NCBI GenBank assembly: GCA_013626165.1
Contig: NDHX01000011.1
Location: 1 to 49,941 of the forward strand
Reading direction: 5' to 3'
From: a bacterium Unc6
Lineage (GTDB): Bacteria; Omnitrophota; Gorgyraeia; Velesiimonadales; Velesiimonadaceae
Length of the DNA stretch: 49,941 nt
The position numbers were made by a program, and so were the translations under genes. Positions 9,104-17,504 of the stretch are shown piece after piece (position 1 is the stretch's first letter; each line of letters begins with the position of its first letter). The notes beneath the pieces were generated by a model. It was not told where the DNA came from. It worked only from the letters and a program-made list of their open reading frames with translations, and did not search any database.

Positions 9104-9133
9104 ACCCTGTTAGAAAAATTTTTCTAACGGGGT
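9104..9133. terminator. Hairpin after tRNA-Arg
   Basis: Arms ACCCTGTTAGAAAAA and TTTTTCTAACGGGGT pair at 14 of 15 positions with no loop to spare, so the real stem will be shorter. It could end tRNA-Arg transcription, but no T-run follows. The outer stem repeats the inverted repeat at 740-779, so it may instead be a dispersed palindrome. Confidence 0.45.
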
Positions 9134-9208
9134 TTACATTATCAAAATAATTTTGTATCATAATTATAGATTAAGATTACTCTATTGATGAATTATTGAA
9201 GTAAGAAT

Positions 9209-9892
9209 ATGAGCAAATCATTTACTATTCATGACTTACCAAAAGATGAACGACCCCGCGAGCGGTTGGTTAAGTTTGGCGAGCAAGCGCTTTCGGCTCA
9301 AGAATTATTACAGCTTATTTTGGGACGAGGCATTGCCGGTGAATCAGTCGCGGTTACGGCCCAAAAACTATTAGCGCAATTTGGCAGTCTTCAGAAATTA
9401 GCCGAAGCAAGTATTGAGGAGTTATCTTCAATTAAAGGAATTGGCTTGGCAAAAGCAGCGCAAATAAAAGCCACATTTGAAATTAGCCGTCGCATTTCCA
9501 CTCAAGTTCCGTCTTACAAAAGCAAAGAGCTTACCGATCCGGAAAAAGTTTATCGGCTGATAAAAAGCAAACTTAAAGATTATCACAAAGAACATTTTTA
9601 CATTATCGCCCTTAATAGCAGAGGCCACTCAATCGCAGAAGTTTCAGTTGGCAGTCTTAATGCGAGTGTTGTTCACCCGCGCGAAGTATTTGCGGAAGCC
9701 ATTAAAAGTAAAGCTGCTTCGGTTGTATTTGTTCATAACCACCCATCGGGCGACCCCGAACCATCGGAAGACGATTTAGAAATAACAAAAAGATTAGTGG
9801 AGTCCGGTAAAATTTTAGGAATTGAAGTAGTTGACCATATTATTATTACCAAAACAGGATTTATGAGTTTTAAAGAAAAAAATTTAATTTAA
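9209..9892 (+). CDS. radC: RadC family protein (JAMM/MPN domain)
   Basis: A 227-residue RadC protein. The N-terminal part has a helix-hairpin-helix at about residues 73-85 (SSIKGIGLAKA), and the C-terminal JAMM metalloprotease-like site is intact: HNHPSGDPEPSEDD at residues 176-189, with the expected upstream catalytic acid region. The cellular role of RadC is unsettled; it is frequent on mobile islands and near restriction systems. It opens the island next to tRNA-Arg and is followed after four bases by a nuclease gene. Codon style differs from native neighbours. No native radC copy is visible in this window. Confidence 0.95.
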   Translation: MSKSFTIHDLPKDERPRERLVKFGEQALSAQELLQLILGRGIAGESVAVTAQKLLAQFGSLQKLAEASIEELSSIKGIGLAKAAQIKATFEISRRISTQVPSYKSKELTDPEKVYRLIKSKLKDYHKEHFYIIALNSRGHSIAEVSVGSLNASVVHPREVFAEAIKSKAASVVFVHNHPSGDPEPSEDDLEITKRLVESGKILGIEVVDHIIITKTGFMSFKEKNLI

Positions 9893-9896
9893 AAAT

Positions 9897-11078
9897 ATGG
9901 CTACAATCAAAAACTATACTAAACAATATCTAAAATGGCGTGAGGAACAAAAAGAGAAAGAATTAGCCGAGAGAGAAGCGCGTGTTAGCTGGTATAAAGC
10001 GAAAATGGGAAGTCCTGAGAAAATTAAGAATTTTACCGAAAAGGATTTACACGAATTGATTGAAAAACTCTGGGCTTTAGAGTTTTGGCGCAATAAAGCC
10101 TATAAAGTTAATAAACTCATTACGGATAATGGTTTAGATAAACTAAAAATCGCATTTATTAACTTACTTTATTCCGAACAGCTTATAGCAAAAAAATGGG
10201 ACGATTTTAGAAAATCTATCAAAGGACTGGGGCCATCTTCTTTGAGCGAAATTCTTACTTTGGTCTTTCCTGACCAGTATGGAATTATGAATATGAAGCC
10301 CCTAACTGTTTTACCCTACTTAGGTTTTTTAACCGAGAAAGAAACAAAAAATATCAGCTATGGTTATACTTCGGGCCGAGACTACGAAAAGTTTATGGAA
10401 GCACTTCAAAAGATTAGAGAGGAGTTAAAAAATAACGGACTACCGGAAGCAGATTTTATTGATGTTGATTTTTTTATTTGGTATTTGTTTGAACATGTTT
10501 TTGAATTGAAGTTTAAACGAGATAAAAAGATGGCTATCAAGTCTGCATTAGAAATAGAAGAGATTACTGCCAAACCAGAAATTGCCATTCCAACTAAAGA
10601 GATTAGAGAGATTACAAACCATTCAGAAGTTGAGTTTATCTTGTTAAAATTAGGCCAGATTTTAGGTTATGATACTTACTCGCCTGACAGAAACAAAGAT
10701 GCTTATGGTCAAAAATTAGAAGATTTAATTTTCCTCGACGCTATCCCTCAATTTTCCACCCCTTCGCTTTTAGATACTATTAGAAATATTGATGTTATAT
10801 GGTTTGAGGACGAATTCCCCGTTTGCTGTTTCGAAGTAGAACATACGACAGGTGTAACCACCGGCCTTTTGCGGCTTTATCAAACTAGTCAATTGAGTAC
10901 AAAATTATTTGTTATTGCTCCCGCTGATGTTTTAAAAAAATTTGAAACAGAAATGAATAAAATGCCATTTAGAAAGATGAAGAATCGCTATATTTTTAGG
11001 TCTTACCAAGATTTAATCAATTTCTATTATTTAGCAGAAAATTATACAAAATCTAAAAGTGATTTCTTTAAAGAATAA
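9897..11078 (+). CDS. Putative restriction endonuclease, PD-(D/E)XK-like
   Basis: A 393-residue protein in two parts. Residues 1-215 are mostly helical and charged, with a GLGPSSLSEIL segment like a helix-hairpin-helix and an FPDQYGIMNMKPL segment like those found in McrB-type and restriction proteins. The C-terminal domain has D299 (IDVIWF), then FEVEHTTG with E313 and E315 about 14 residues later, followed by GLLRLYQ. This is the layout of a PD-(D/E)XK-like nuclease core in which the usual EXK is EVE(H). It starts four bases after radC, and a DNA methyltransferase follows after ten bases, so the pair resembles a type II restriction-modification unit. Specificity unknown. Confidence 0.7.
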   Translation: MATIKNYTKQYLKWREEQKEKELAEREARVSWYKAKMGSPEKIKNFTEKDLHELIEKLWALEFWRNKAYKVNKLITDNGLDKLKIAFINLLYSEQLIAKKWDDFRKSIKGLGPSSLSEILTLVFPDQYGIMNMKPLTVLPYLGFLTEKETKNISYGYTSGRDYEKFMEALQKIREELKNNGLPEADFIDVDFFIWYLFEHVFELKFKRDKKMAIKSALEIEEITAKPEIAIPTKEIREITNHSEVEFILLKLGQILGYDTYSPDRNKDAYGQKLEDLIFLDAIPQFSTPSLLDTIRNIDVIWFEDEFPVCCFEVEHTTGVTTGLLRLYQTSQLSTKLFVIAPADVLKKFETEMNKMPFRKMKNRYIFRSYQDLINFYYLAENYTKSKSDFFKE

Positions 11079-11088
11079 ATAATAAATT

Positions 11089-12102
11089 ATGAGCAAAACA
11101 AATTACAAACCCATAAGAGAGAAAGTTAAAGTTGAACCCGAAGAAAAGAAAGGATATGTCCGTGATTTTACTACTGGACGGTTATTTAAGATAGAGCAAG
11201 TGTTTAGTGAAGATATTAATATTCCAGATAAGGAAGAAAAGAAAATAGAAAAAAATAACGCTGACCAATTAGAAAGAACTCCCAAATCATATAGAAAAGA
11301 TTTAAGCAAAAGAGGTTTTTTTGACACAAGAAATAGCTTAAATGATTTAACGGGCAAGGAATGGAAGTTTATGTCAAAATCGGTTATTACACGCTCTTAT
11401 CCGCTTGATTTTCAGCACAATTTGAGAAAGCAACACGGAGGTCAAAAACCACCGCTTTTATGTGCTGATTTAATAAAAACTTTTACTAAAAAAGGCGAAA
11501 CAGTTCTTGACCCATTGATGGGGGTTGGCGGAACGTTGATTGGTGCGGCTGTATGTGGAAGAAAAAGCATAGGTATTGAGATTAACAAAAAATGGATTGA
11601 TATTTATAAACAAGTTTGCGAATTAGAAAATTTGGAAGGACATAGAACTTTCTGCGATGATTGTAGAAATATCCTTAAAAAAGCAAGCAGTAATTCTATT
11701 GATTTTATTTTAACAGATGTTCCTTATTGGAATATGGATAAGATAGAAAAAACAAGAAGTAAGGTAGCGGTTAAATCTAACTTATCGCGGTTTAATGGCA
11801 ACAAAATTCAAACAAAACAGGAGTGGCTTGATGAACTTACTGAAATTTTTGATTTATGCTACAGAGTTTTAAAAAATAAAAAATACTTGGCAATTTTTAT
11901 TGGAGATATGTATCGAGGCAAAGAATATCATATATTATCAGCCGATTTGGCAAACGCAATTAAAGATAAAACAAAATTTTTATTAAAGGCAAATCTTATT
12001 TGGTACGATGTCAGTAAGAATTTACACGTCTATGGTCAACCTCACGCATATATACCCTCTATGATACACCAAAACATTTTGATTTTTAGAAAAGAAGAAT
12101 AA
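11089..12102 (+). CDS. DNA methyltransferase (amino-MTase, DVPYW motif IV)
   Basis: A 337-residue SAM-dependent methyltransferase, presumably modifying an exocyclic amino group of A or C in DNA. The SAM-binding motif I is DPLMGVGGT at residues 141-149 and the catalytic motif IV is DVPYW at 210-214, where most relatives have DPPY or SPPY. A KPPLL segment precedes motif I, consistent with the permuted layout (motif X first). The 85-residue N-terminus is charged and unlike the fold. Flanked by two nuclease genes with almost no gap; likely the protecting methylase of the preceding nuclease. Confidence 0.85.
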   Translation: MSKTNYKPIREKVKVEPEEKKGYVRDFTTGRLFKIEQVFSEDINIPDKEEKKIEKNNADQLERTPKSYRKDLSKRGFFDTRNSLNDLTGKEWKFMSKSVITRSYPLDFQHNLRKQHGGQKPPLLCADLIKTFTKKGETVLDPLMGVGGTLIGAAVCGRKSIGIEINKKWIDIYKQVCELENLEGHRTFCDDCRNILKKASSNSIDFILTDVPYWNMDKIEKTRSKVAVKSNLSRFNGNKIQTKQEWLDELTEIFDLCYRVLKNKKYLAIFIGDMYRGKEYHILSADLANAIKDKTKFLLKANLIWYDVSKNLHVYGQPHAYIPSMIHQNILIFRKEE

Positions 12103-12106
12103 CTTT

Positions 12107-13504
12107 ATGTTATTACAAGTAATTACAAATTCGGATATAAAAAAGTTAAAACCGTATTGTTTTTTGATTTACTCTGATAACATTTTAGAGAGTATAAACA
12201 TTTTGGATTTACTCTCAAAAGACAACCCGTTTTTAGAAATTATTGGTGTAAGCTACGAACCAATAGACCAAGCAATTTATCTTTTTAAGGAAAGGCAAAA
12301 CGGAAGATATGTTTGTATCAAAGTACTCGGTAAGTATGAAAATTGGGAATTGCCATCAAAAATTTTGGACCTCATAAATTTTATAGATAAACCAGATTTT
12401 ATAGTAGTTGATGAAGAAAAAAACAAAGAGATATTTGTAGGAGAAACAACGGGCACGGCCAATGTAGGTAATTCACAATGGCAAAGAGAAGGACGTAAAA
12501 TTTCGGCTGCCTTAAAGCAAATACCAATGGTTTATCAAACCTATTATTCGGGCACGGATCGTTCAATGTTTGCTCCAGATAAAATTGATAGAGGCGAGGC
12601 CAAAGGACAAGTTAGGCAGCCAACATCTTTACAAGTTATCAATCATTTCATTTATTCTCTGCGTTATCAAGTGCCTTCTTTTGTTATTTACTATCCTAAT
12701 CCTAAATACGATGCGGTTATAGGGATTGATAGAAGTAAAACTAAAGGCAAAGCATTATTAGAACAGTATATTTCTGTTTGCTTATTAAACAGCATCAATG
12801 GGAAATATAAAAACAGCAAGAAAAAAATTGAACGTTATATTTTCGGGCAGATGCTCAATTTTATTAACGAGCCAGTGCCATATAGAAAAACAACTATTAA
12901 GAGAATTGATAAAGATTTTCCGGTTCAACCAACCAATAAAATCTTGAAAAGCAAAGGAGAAGCTTTTATTAACTATCTTGTCGAGTTTATAAATAGGGAT
13001 GTAGCTTTAAGTGAAAAATTTAATTTAGTCAATTGGGATTATAAAAGTTTTTCTAACTGGAGCCATAGATATAAGCAAACCCGCTTACTTAAATTGCTTA
13101 CAAAGAGTAAGTTGCCATTTTTATCTTATTTAGCAAATGGCACAAAAGCTGGTTTTACTTTGGATACTCCATTTTTAATTAAACTTTTAGATAAGTTTTA
13201 TCCAAATGATAATGGTAAATTTGACCAGAAACTCAATAGCAAACTCCCAACCTTAATTATTCCTACTTTAATGCTTCAAAAAAGAGGCGATAAATATATT
13301 TATAAGGTTGACCCCGGCACAGGTGAAATTGCGGCTTTTGCTGAATTATTTAGCAAAGATTTGCAAGGAAATAAAAACATGAATGTATTAATTTATGTAC
13401 ATGTTCCGGGACCGGACAAATTTAGCACAAATACTAAACTTTTTAAGGCAATCAAGTATTATGCGGATTGTTTGATAATGAACGAGAGAATATATGAAAT
13501 TTGA
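12107..13504 (+). CDS. Putative restriction endonuclease, large (465 residues)
   Basis: A 465-residue protein without a fully recognised family. Residues 96-97 (PD in KPDFIVVD) and E113 in GETTGTANVGNSQWQR have the spacing of a PD-(D/E)XK nuclease core, although the usual lysine is replaced by threonine. The GNSQWQR block resembles a conserved block in uncharacterised endonuclease-like proteins. The C-terminal half is basic and rich in aromatic residues, perhaps the DNA-recognition part. It overlaps the next gene, a small nuclease, by 11 bases, suggesting they are translated together. Interpretation rests on motif and context. Confidence 0.6.
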   Translation: MLLQVITNSDIKKLKPYCFLIYSDNILESINILDLLSKDNPFLEIIGVSYEPIDQAIYLFKERQNGRYVCIKVLGKYENWELPSKILDLINFIDKPDFIVVDEEKNKEIFVGETTGTANVGNSQWQREGRKISAALKQIPMVYQTYYSGTDRSMFAPDKIDRGEAKGQVRQPTSLQVINHFIYSLRYQVPSFVIYYPNPKYDAVIGIDRSKTKGKALLEQYISVCLLNSINGKYKNSKKKIERYIFGQMLNFINEPVPYRKTTIKRIDKDFPVQPTNKILKSKGEAFINYLVEFINRDVALSEKFNLVNWDYKSFSNWSHRYKQTRLLKLLTKSKLPFLSYLANGTKAGFTLDTPFLIKLLDKFYPNDNGKFDQKLNSKLPTLIIPTLMLQKRGDKYIYKVDPGTGEIAAFAELFSKDLQGNKNMNVLIYVHVPGPDKFSTNTKLFKAIKYYADCLIMNERIYEI

Positions 13505-14096
13505 TGAAATAACAAAATTAAAGCCAAAGAAATTTACAGAGGAGTGCGTTTTGATTTCTGTTTATTTTACCTTGAATAGAATTAAAGATAATTGGTTTTT
13601 GAATTATATAAGCGCTCCCGGTGGGGCTTGGCAAGAGTTGAAAATTCTTAAGAACAAGATAGAAGAAAGGTTTTATGTTGGCAAAAACGAAAAGAGAGCA
13701 GATTTAATAATGCAAAAAGAAAATAAGACCAGTTTATTTTATTTGGCTGAAGCAAAAGAGTTTTTTAGGCAAGTTCTTAATGAAAGAGACAAAATAGATA
13801 ACAGCATAAAGTCGGTTTTTAATCGTATAAAAAGATTAAAAGGCGGCAAGGTGAAGCCAATTTATTCTTATATTATTGGTATTGATACAACCAATTTAGA
13901 AGGAGATATTTTTAACGAAGCTATCAACAATGAGTTAGATCTTATCAATGGAGTAATTGATAAATTACCACCCGTGGAAGGTGGAAGGGTTTGCGTTTTA
14001 ACCTATTGGCAAGGCAACCAAACTAAATTTGATTTAATTTTTTCTAAAGATTTTCCAAAAGAACTATCGCAGATGTTCAAAAAGATATTCTTATAA
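13494..14096 (+). CDS. Small PD-(D/E)XK nuclease-like protein
   Basis: A 200-residue protein with a compact nuclease-type core: KRADLIM (D70) followed about 16 residues later by YLAEAKEF (E86, K88), matching D-x(n)-ExK. E48/E49 in the preceding helix could supply the first acidic residue. No separate recognition domain is evident. It overlaps the 465-residue gene and precedes an adenine methyltransferase by four bases, so it may be the second subunit of a heterodimeric endonuclease or an accessory nuclease. Family not recognised. Confidence 0.65.
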   Translation: MKFDEITKLKPKKFTEECVLISVYFTLNRIKDNWFLNYISAPGGAWQELKILKNKIEERFYVGKNEKRADLIMQKENKTSLFYLAEAKEFFRQVLNERDKIDNSIKSVFNRIKRLKGGKVKPIYSYIIGIDTTNLEGDIFNEAINNELDLINGVIDKLPPVEGGRVCVLTYWQGNQTKFDLIFSKDFPKELSQMFKKIFL

Positions 14097-14100
14097 TTTT

Positions 14101-15177
14101 ATGAAATATATTGGCAACAAACAAAGATTGCTGGATTTTATAGATAGTGTAGTCCAAAAAGAAGGGTTGCCTCAAAATGGAATTTTTATTGATATTTTTA
14201 CCGGGACGACCAACGTAGCCCAACATTACAAGAAAAAGGGATATAGGATTATAGCTAACGATTTTATGACTTATTCGTATGTTTTTCAGCAGGCTTACAT
14301 AAAAAATAATCAAGTTCCTAAATTTAATAATCTTTTACATTCAAGAAATTTCAATATAAATCCTAAATCATTAAAAAGTAAATATGAGCCATTAAAAATC
14401 GTGATTGATTATTTGAATAAATTGCCGGGCAAAAAAGGGTTTATTTTTCAGAATTACGCCCCCGATGGAAAATTTAAGAGGCAATTCTTTTCAAATGAAA
14501 ATGCTATGCGCATAGATGCTACAAGAGGGCAACTGGATAAATGGGAAAAAGATGGATTAGTTAACGAGAGTGAATTTTATATTTTACTTGCTTCTTTAAT
14601 TGATGCGGCCGATTTTGTGGCCAATATCTCTGGCACTTATGGTGCTTACCTCAAAATTTGGCGTTCTATGGCCCTGAAACCATTTACAATGTCAGCTCCT
14701 AATTTAATTGAGAGCAATTTAGAACATTGGATTTATCAAGAGGACTCAAATAAAATTATTGGTGATTTAAAAGGTGATATTTTTTACATTGACCCTCCCT
14801 ATAACACAAGGCAATATGCCGCTAATTTCCATATTTTAGAAACCTTAGCTCGTTGGGATAATCCGCAAGTTTATGGCAAGACGGGTTTAAGACCTTATGA
14901 GGAACAAAAATCAGCTTACTCCCAGCGGACTAAATGCGAAGATGCTTTTGCTGACCTTATCAATAAAGCCAGAACCGATTATATTTTAATGAGTTATAAC
15001 AATGAGGGGATTATCCCCCACAAATTTATTTTAGACACATTGGGAAGAAAGGGAGAAGTAAAAGTTTACACAAAGAATTATCGTCGTTTTCGCACCGAAA
15101 GAGACCACGAAAACAGGCACTATAAAGTGCCTGACGATAAGGTTCAAGAGCTAATTTATTTCGTGAAAGTAAGATAA
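14101..15177 (+). CDS. DNA adenine methyltransferase, D12 class
   Basis: A 358-residue N6-adenine methyltransferase of the Dam/D12 class. Residues 1-8 (MKYIGNKQ) match the usual GxK(x)xLL opening of the class, motif I is FIDIFTGTTNVA at about 29-40, and the catalytic motif IV is DPPYNTRQY at residues 231-239. Between them lies the variable target-recognition region. Fourth in a run of nuclease and methylase genes; it probably protects DNA from the nuclease pair just upstream. The D12 class is firm, the target sequence unknown. Confidence 0.92.
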   Translation: MKYIGNKQRLLDFIDSVVQKEGLPQNGIFIDIFTGTTNVAQHYKKKGYRIIANDFMTYSYVFQQAYIKNNQVPKFNNLLHSRNFNINPKSLKSKYEPLKIVIDYLNKLPGKKGFIFQNYAPDGKFKRQFFSNENAMRIDATRGQLDKWEKDGLVNESEFYILLASLIDAADFVANISGTYGAYLKIWRSMALKPFTMSAPNLIESNLEHWIYQEDSNKIIGDLKGDIFYIDPPYNTRQYAANFHILETLARWDNPQVYGKTGLRPYEEQKSAYSQRTKCEDAFADLINKARTDYILMSYNNEGIIPHKFILDTLGRKGEVKVYTKNYRRFRTERDHENRHYKVPDDKVQELIYFVKVR

Positions 15178-15204
15178 GGATTTTGAGTTATAATAAAGTA
15201 AGAC

Positions 15205-16065
15205 ATGATTCCTCAAATAAAAAGGAAAACTCTCTTATACAAAAGCGGTGTTGAATATGCTGATTTTTGTATAAATCATGTAGAAGGTTGCGCCCATGGT
15301 TGCACTTTTCGTTGTTATGCGATGATGATGAAAATAAGGTGCGGGGTTATTAAAAATTGTAAAGAATGGCTAAAGCCAAAAATAGTAGTTAATACTCTGG
15401 AGTTATTGGATAAAGAAATTCCTAAATATAAACACAAAATTAAATTTGTTCATTTGTGTTTTTCCACCGACCCGTTTATGTATAAATATCCGGAAGTGGC
15501 GGATCTGTCTCTAAAAATAATTGAGAGGTTGAATAAAGACAATATCCGCTCTGTTGTTTTAACAAAAGGAATTTATCCGAAAGTTTTAGTTAATACTGAA
15601 AAATATGGCAAGAATAACGAATATGGGATTACTATTGTTTCTTTGGATAAAGGATTTAAAAAAAGATTTGAGCCGTACTCGGCCCTATACAAGGATAGGA
15701 TTAGATCATTAAAATATTTGCACGATAAAGGGTTGAAAACTTGGATTAGCATGGAGCCATACCCGACACCGAATTTAATAAAACAAGATTTACGAAAAAT
15801 TTTGAAGGAAGTTTCTTTTGTAGATAAAATTATTTTCGGAAAACTAAATTATAATGTAGAGTCAAGTCAATCCGGCTACAATGGAGATTTTTATCATGGT
15901 TGTGCCGAACTGGTCGTTGATTTCTGCAAAAATAAAGGAATAGAATATCATATTAAATACGGAACGCAGAAAAAAGACAACAGAAAAACAGAAAAAATTT
16001 TCGCAAAAAATATTCCCGAAAATTTTGAATTGAAATATACAAAACAACCCACCCTGTCTTTATAA
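15205..16065 (+). CDS. Radical-SAM-like protein with CX3CX3C motif
   Basis: A 286-residue protein resembling the SPL-like branch of radical SAM enzymes. The cluster motif is C29-AHG-C33-TFR-C37-YA, that is CX3CX3C in place of the standard CX3CX2C. The rest fits a radical SAM barrel: a HLCFSTDPF strand, a VVLTKG strand, a SMEPYPTPN segment and a FGKLNYN strand near the end. It ends the island, 27 bases after the adenine methyltransferase, in the same direction. Its role is unknown; possibilities include base or nucleotide modification or repair tied to the restriction genes. Uncharacterised relatives with the same motif probably exist. Confidence 0.75.
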   Translation: MIPQIKRKTLLYKSGVEYADFCINHVEGCAHGCTFRCYAMMMKIRCGVIKNCKEWLKPKIVVNTLELLDKEIPKYKHKIKFVHLCFSTDPFMYKYPEVADLSLKIIERLNKDNIRSVVLTKGIYPKVLVNTEKYGKNNEYGITIVSLDKGFKKRFEPYSALYKDRIRSLKYLHDKGLKTWISMEPYPTPNLIKQDLRKILKEVSFVDKIIFGKLNYNVESSQSGYNGDFYHGCAELVVDFCKNKGIEYHIKYGTQKKDNRKTEKIFAKNIPENFELKYTKQPTLSL

Positions 16066-16259
16066 TAAAAATCTGTTGGCTCGCCCGCCAAGCAGGCAAT
16101 GCAAGTAGGCAAGTCCCTCCCCCGAACCCTTTTCCTTTTTGCCTGTTTGCTGCAATTTTTGGGCTTGTTCCTCTCCGTTGCTTGCGGCTAGCTAGGGACT
16201 AAAAGTTAATTTTGTTCAAGATAGGCTTGGATTTGATTGTGTAAATAATCAGGACAATT

Positions 16260-17504
16260 ATGAATAAATTTTATGTTCATACATTCGGATGCAAGGTAAA
16301 TCAATATGAATCAGAAAAAATAAGAAGAGAGCTTCTTTTATGCGGTATGAGGGAGGCTAAAGAGTTAAAAGATGCAGGACTTGTTATATTAAATACCTGC
16401 ACTGTAACATCAAGGGCTGATGCAGATGCAAGAAATTTTATAAGGTTGTGTTCAAAAAACAATTCAAAAGTTGTTCTGACAGGTTGTTATGCACAAAGGG
16501 CAAAAGAATATTTATCAAAAATAGACGGTGTGTGCTGTGTCGTTCCGCAGGACCAGAAACAAAGAATTGTGGAAAATCTCTTAAGTGCGGGGCTTGTCCT
16601 GCGGATCTCCAATGCAAGGGTTGATACTTTAGATGGGATAAAAAATCATACAAGAGCATTTTTAAAGATACAGGACGGATGTAACAGGTTCTGCACATAC
16701 TGTATTGTTCCTTATGTAAGAAAAGAATTGTATTCAAGAAATAAGAACGATGTTATAAAAGAAGCGCAGGGTATGATAAACAAAAACATTAAGGAGATTG
16801 TTCTTTGCGGCACGCACACAGGGCTTTATCCACATCTGTCTGATGTTATTGAAGATATTATAAAGATAGAGGCTGATTTCAGGGTAAGATTAAGTTCAAT
16901 AGAGATAAATGAGATAGATGACAAAGTCTTAAAAATCGCAGTGGGTAATAAAAAGTTCTGTCGGCATTTTCATATTCCATTACAGAGCGGAGATAATGAA
17001 ATATTAAAAAAGATGGCAAGAAGATATACAAGGGACTTTTATTTAAACAGAATAAAAGAGATACAACAATTATGTCCCGATATATCTGTTACAACAGATG
17101 TTATTGTGGGTTTCCCTTCTGAAAAAGAGTCAGCTTTTCACAATACAGTATCACTTATCAGGGAGGCTAATTTTTTAAAGGTTCATATTTTTCCATACAG
17201 CAAAAGAGAGGGAACACCTGCAAGCAGATTTCCCGAGCAATTAGATTGCAGTATTATAAAACAAAGATGCAGGTTTTTGGCAAAGATTTCAAGAGAGTGT
17301 TCAAAAAAATATTTGAAAAATTTTAGGGGCAAGAAAGTGGATGTTCTTATAGAAAAAAATAAAGAAGGATTTTCATATGGCTATTCCTCAAACTATATTC
17401 CTGTGTATGTAGATAAACAATGCCCTGCAAATGAATTTGTAAGGGTTCGCATATCAGAGGAATACAAAAACGGCGTAAAAGGAGAAATAGATGAAACAGA
17501 TTGA
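16260..17504 (+). CDS. mtaB: tRNA t6A37 methylthiotransferase MtaB
   Basis: A 414-residue radical SAM enzyme that adds a methylthio group to t6A at position 37 of ANN-reading tRNAs. The N-terminal UPF0004 domain has its cluster cysteines C11, C47 and C76; the radical SAM motif is C141-NRF-C145-TY-C148; a TRAM-like C-terminus follows. The opening HTFGCKVNQYES is typical of MtaB and separates it from MiaB (GCQMN). Native codon style returns here, marking the island's right side. Its end overlaps the inositol-phosphatase-like gene by 14 bases. Confidence 0.95.
   Translation: MNKFYVHTFGCKVNQYESEKIRRELLLCGMREAKELKDAGLVILNTCTVTSRADADARNFIRLCSKNNSKVVLTGCYAQRAKEYLSKIDGVCCVVPQDQKQRIVENLLSAGLVLRISNARVDTLDGIKNHTRAFLKIQDGCNRFCTYCIVPYVRKELYSRNKNDVIKEAQGMINKNIKEIVLCGTHTGLYPHLSDVIEDIIKIEADFRVRLSSIEINEIDDKVLKIAVGNKKFCRHFHIPLQSGDNEILKKMARRYTRDFYLNRIKEIQQLCPDISVTTDVIVGFPSEKESAFHNTVSLIREANFLKVHIFPYSKREGTPASRFPEQLDCSIIKQRCRFLAKISRECSKKYLKNFRGKKVDVLIEKNKEGFSYGYSSNYIPVYVDKQCPANEFVRVRISEEYKNGVKGEIDETD

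Larger units (their letters stand above)
9091..16259. mobile_element. Putative defence/modification island at tRNA-Arg
   Basis: Seven plus-strand genes packed with gaps of 4-30 bases or small overlaps (the radC upstream region apart) sit between tRNA-Arg and mtaB. By eye they use more CGN arginine and ATT isoleucine codons than the flanking native genes, suggesting transfer. Contents: radC, a PD-(D/E)XK nuclease, a DVPYW methyltransferase, a second large nuclease-like protein, a small nuclease, a DPPY adenine methyltransferase and a radical-SAM-like protein. No integrase and no repeat of the tRNA 3' end were found at the right side, so exact borders are unproved. Confidence 0.6.

Noticed and set aside
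16205-16258. Minus-strand 17-codon tail (PDYLHNQIQAYLEQN then stop) just before mtaB
   Set aside because: Might be the end of a truncated island gene, but it is too short to separate from chance, and the frame runs on into mtaB.
9091-16259. Search for a duplicated tRNA-Arg 3' end (GGTTCAAATCCGCCCAGG) at the right end of island 1
   Set aside because: No copy was found between 16066 and 16259, so no attachment-site pair is claimed for this island.
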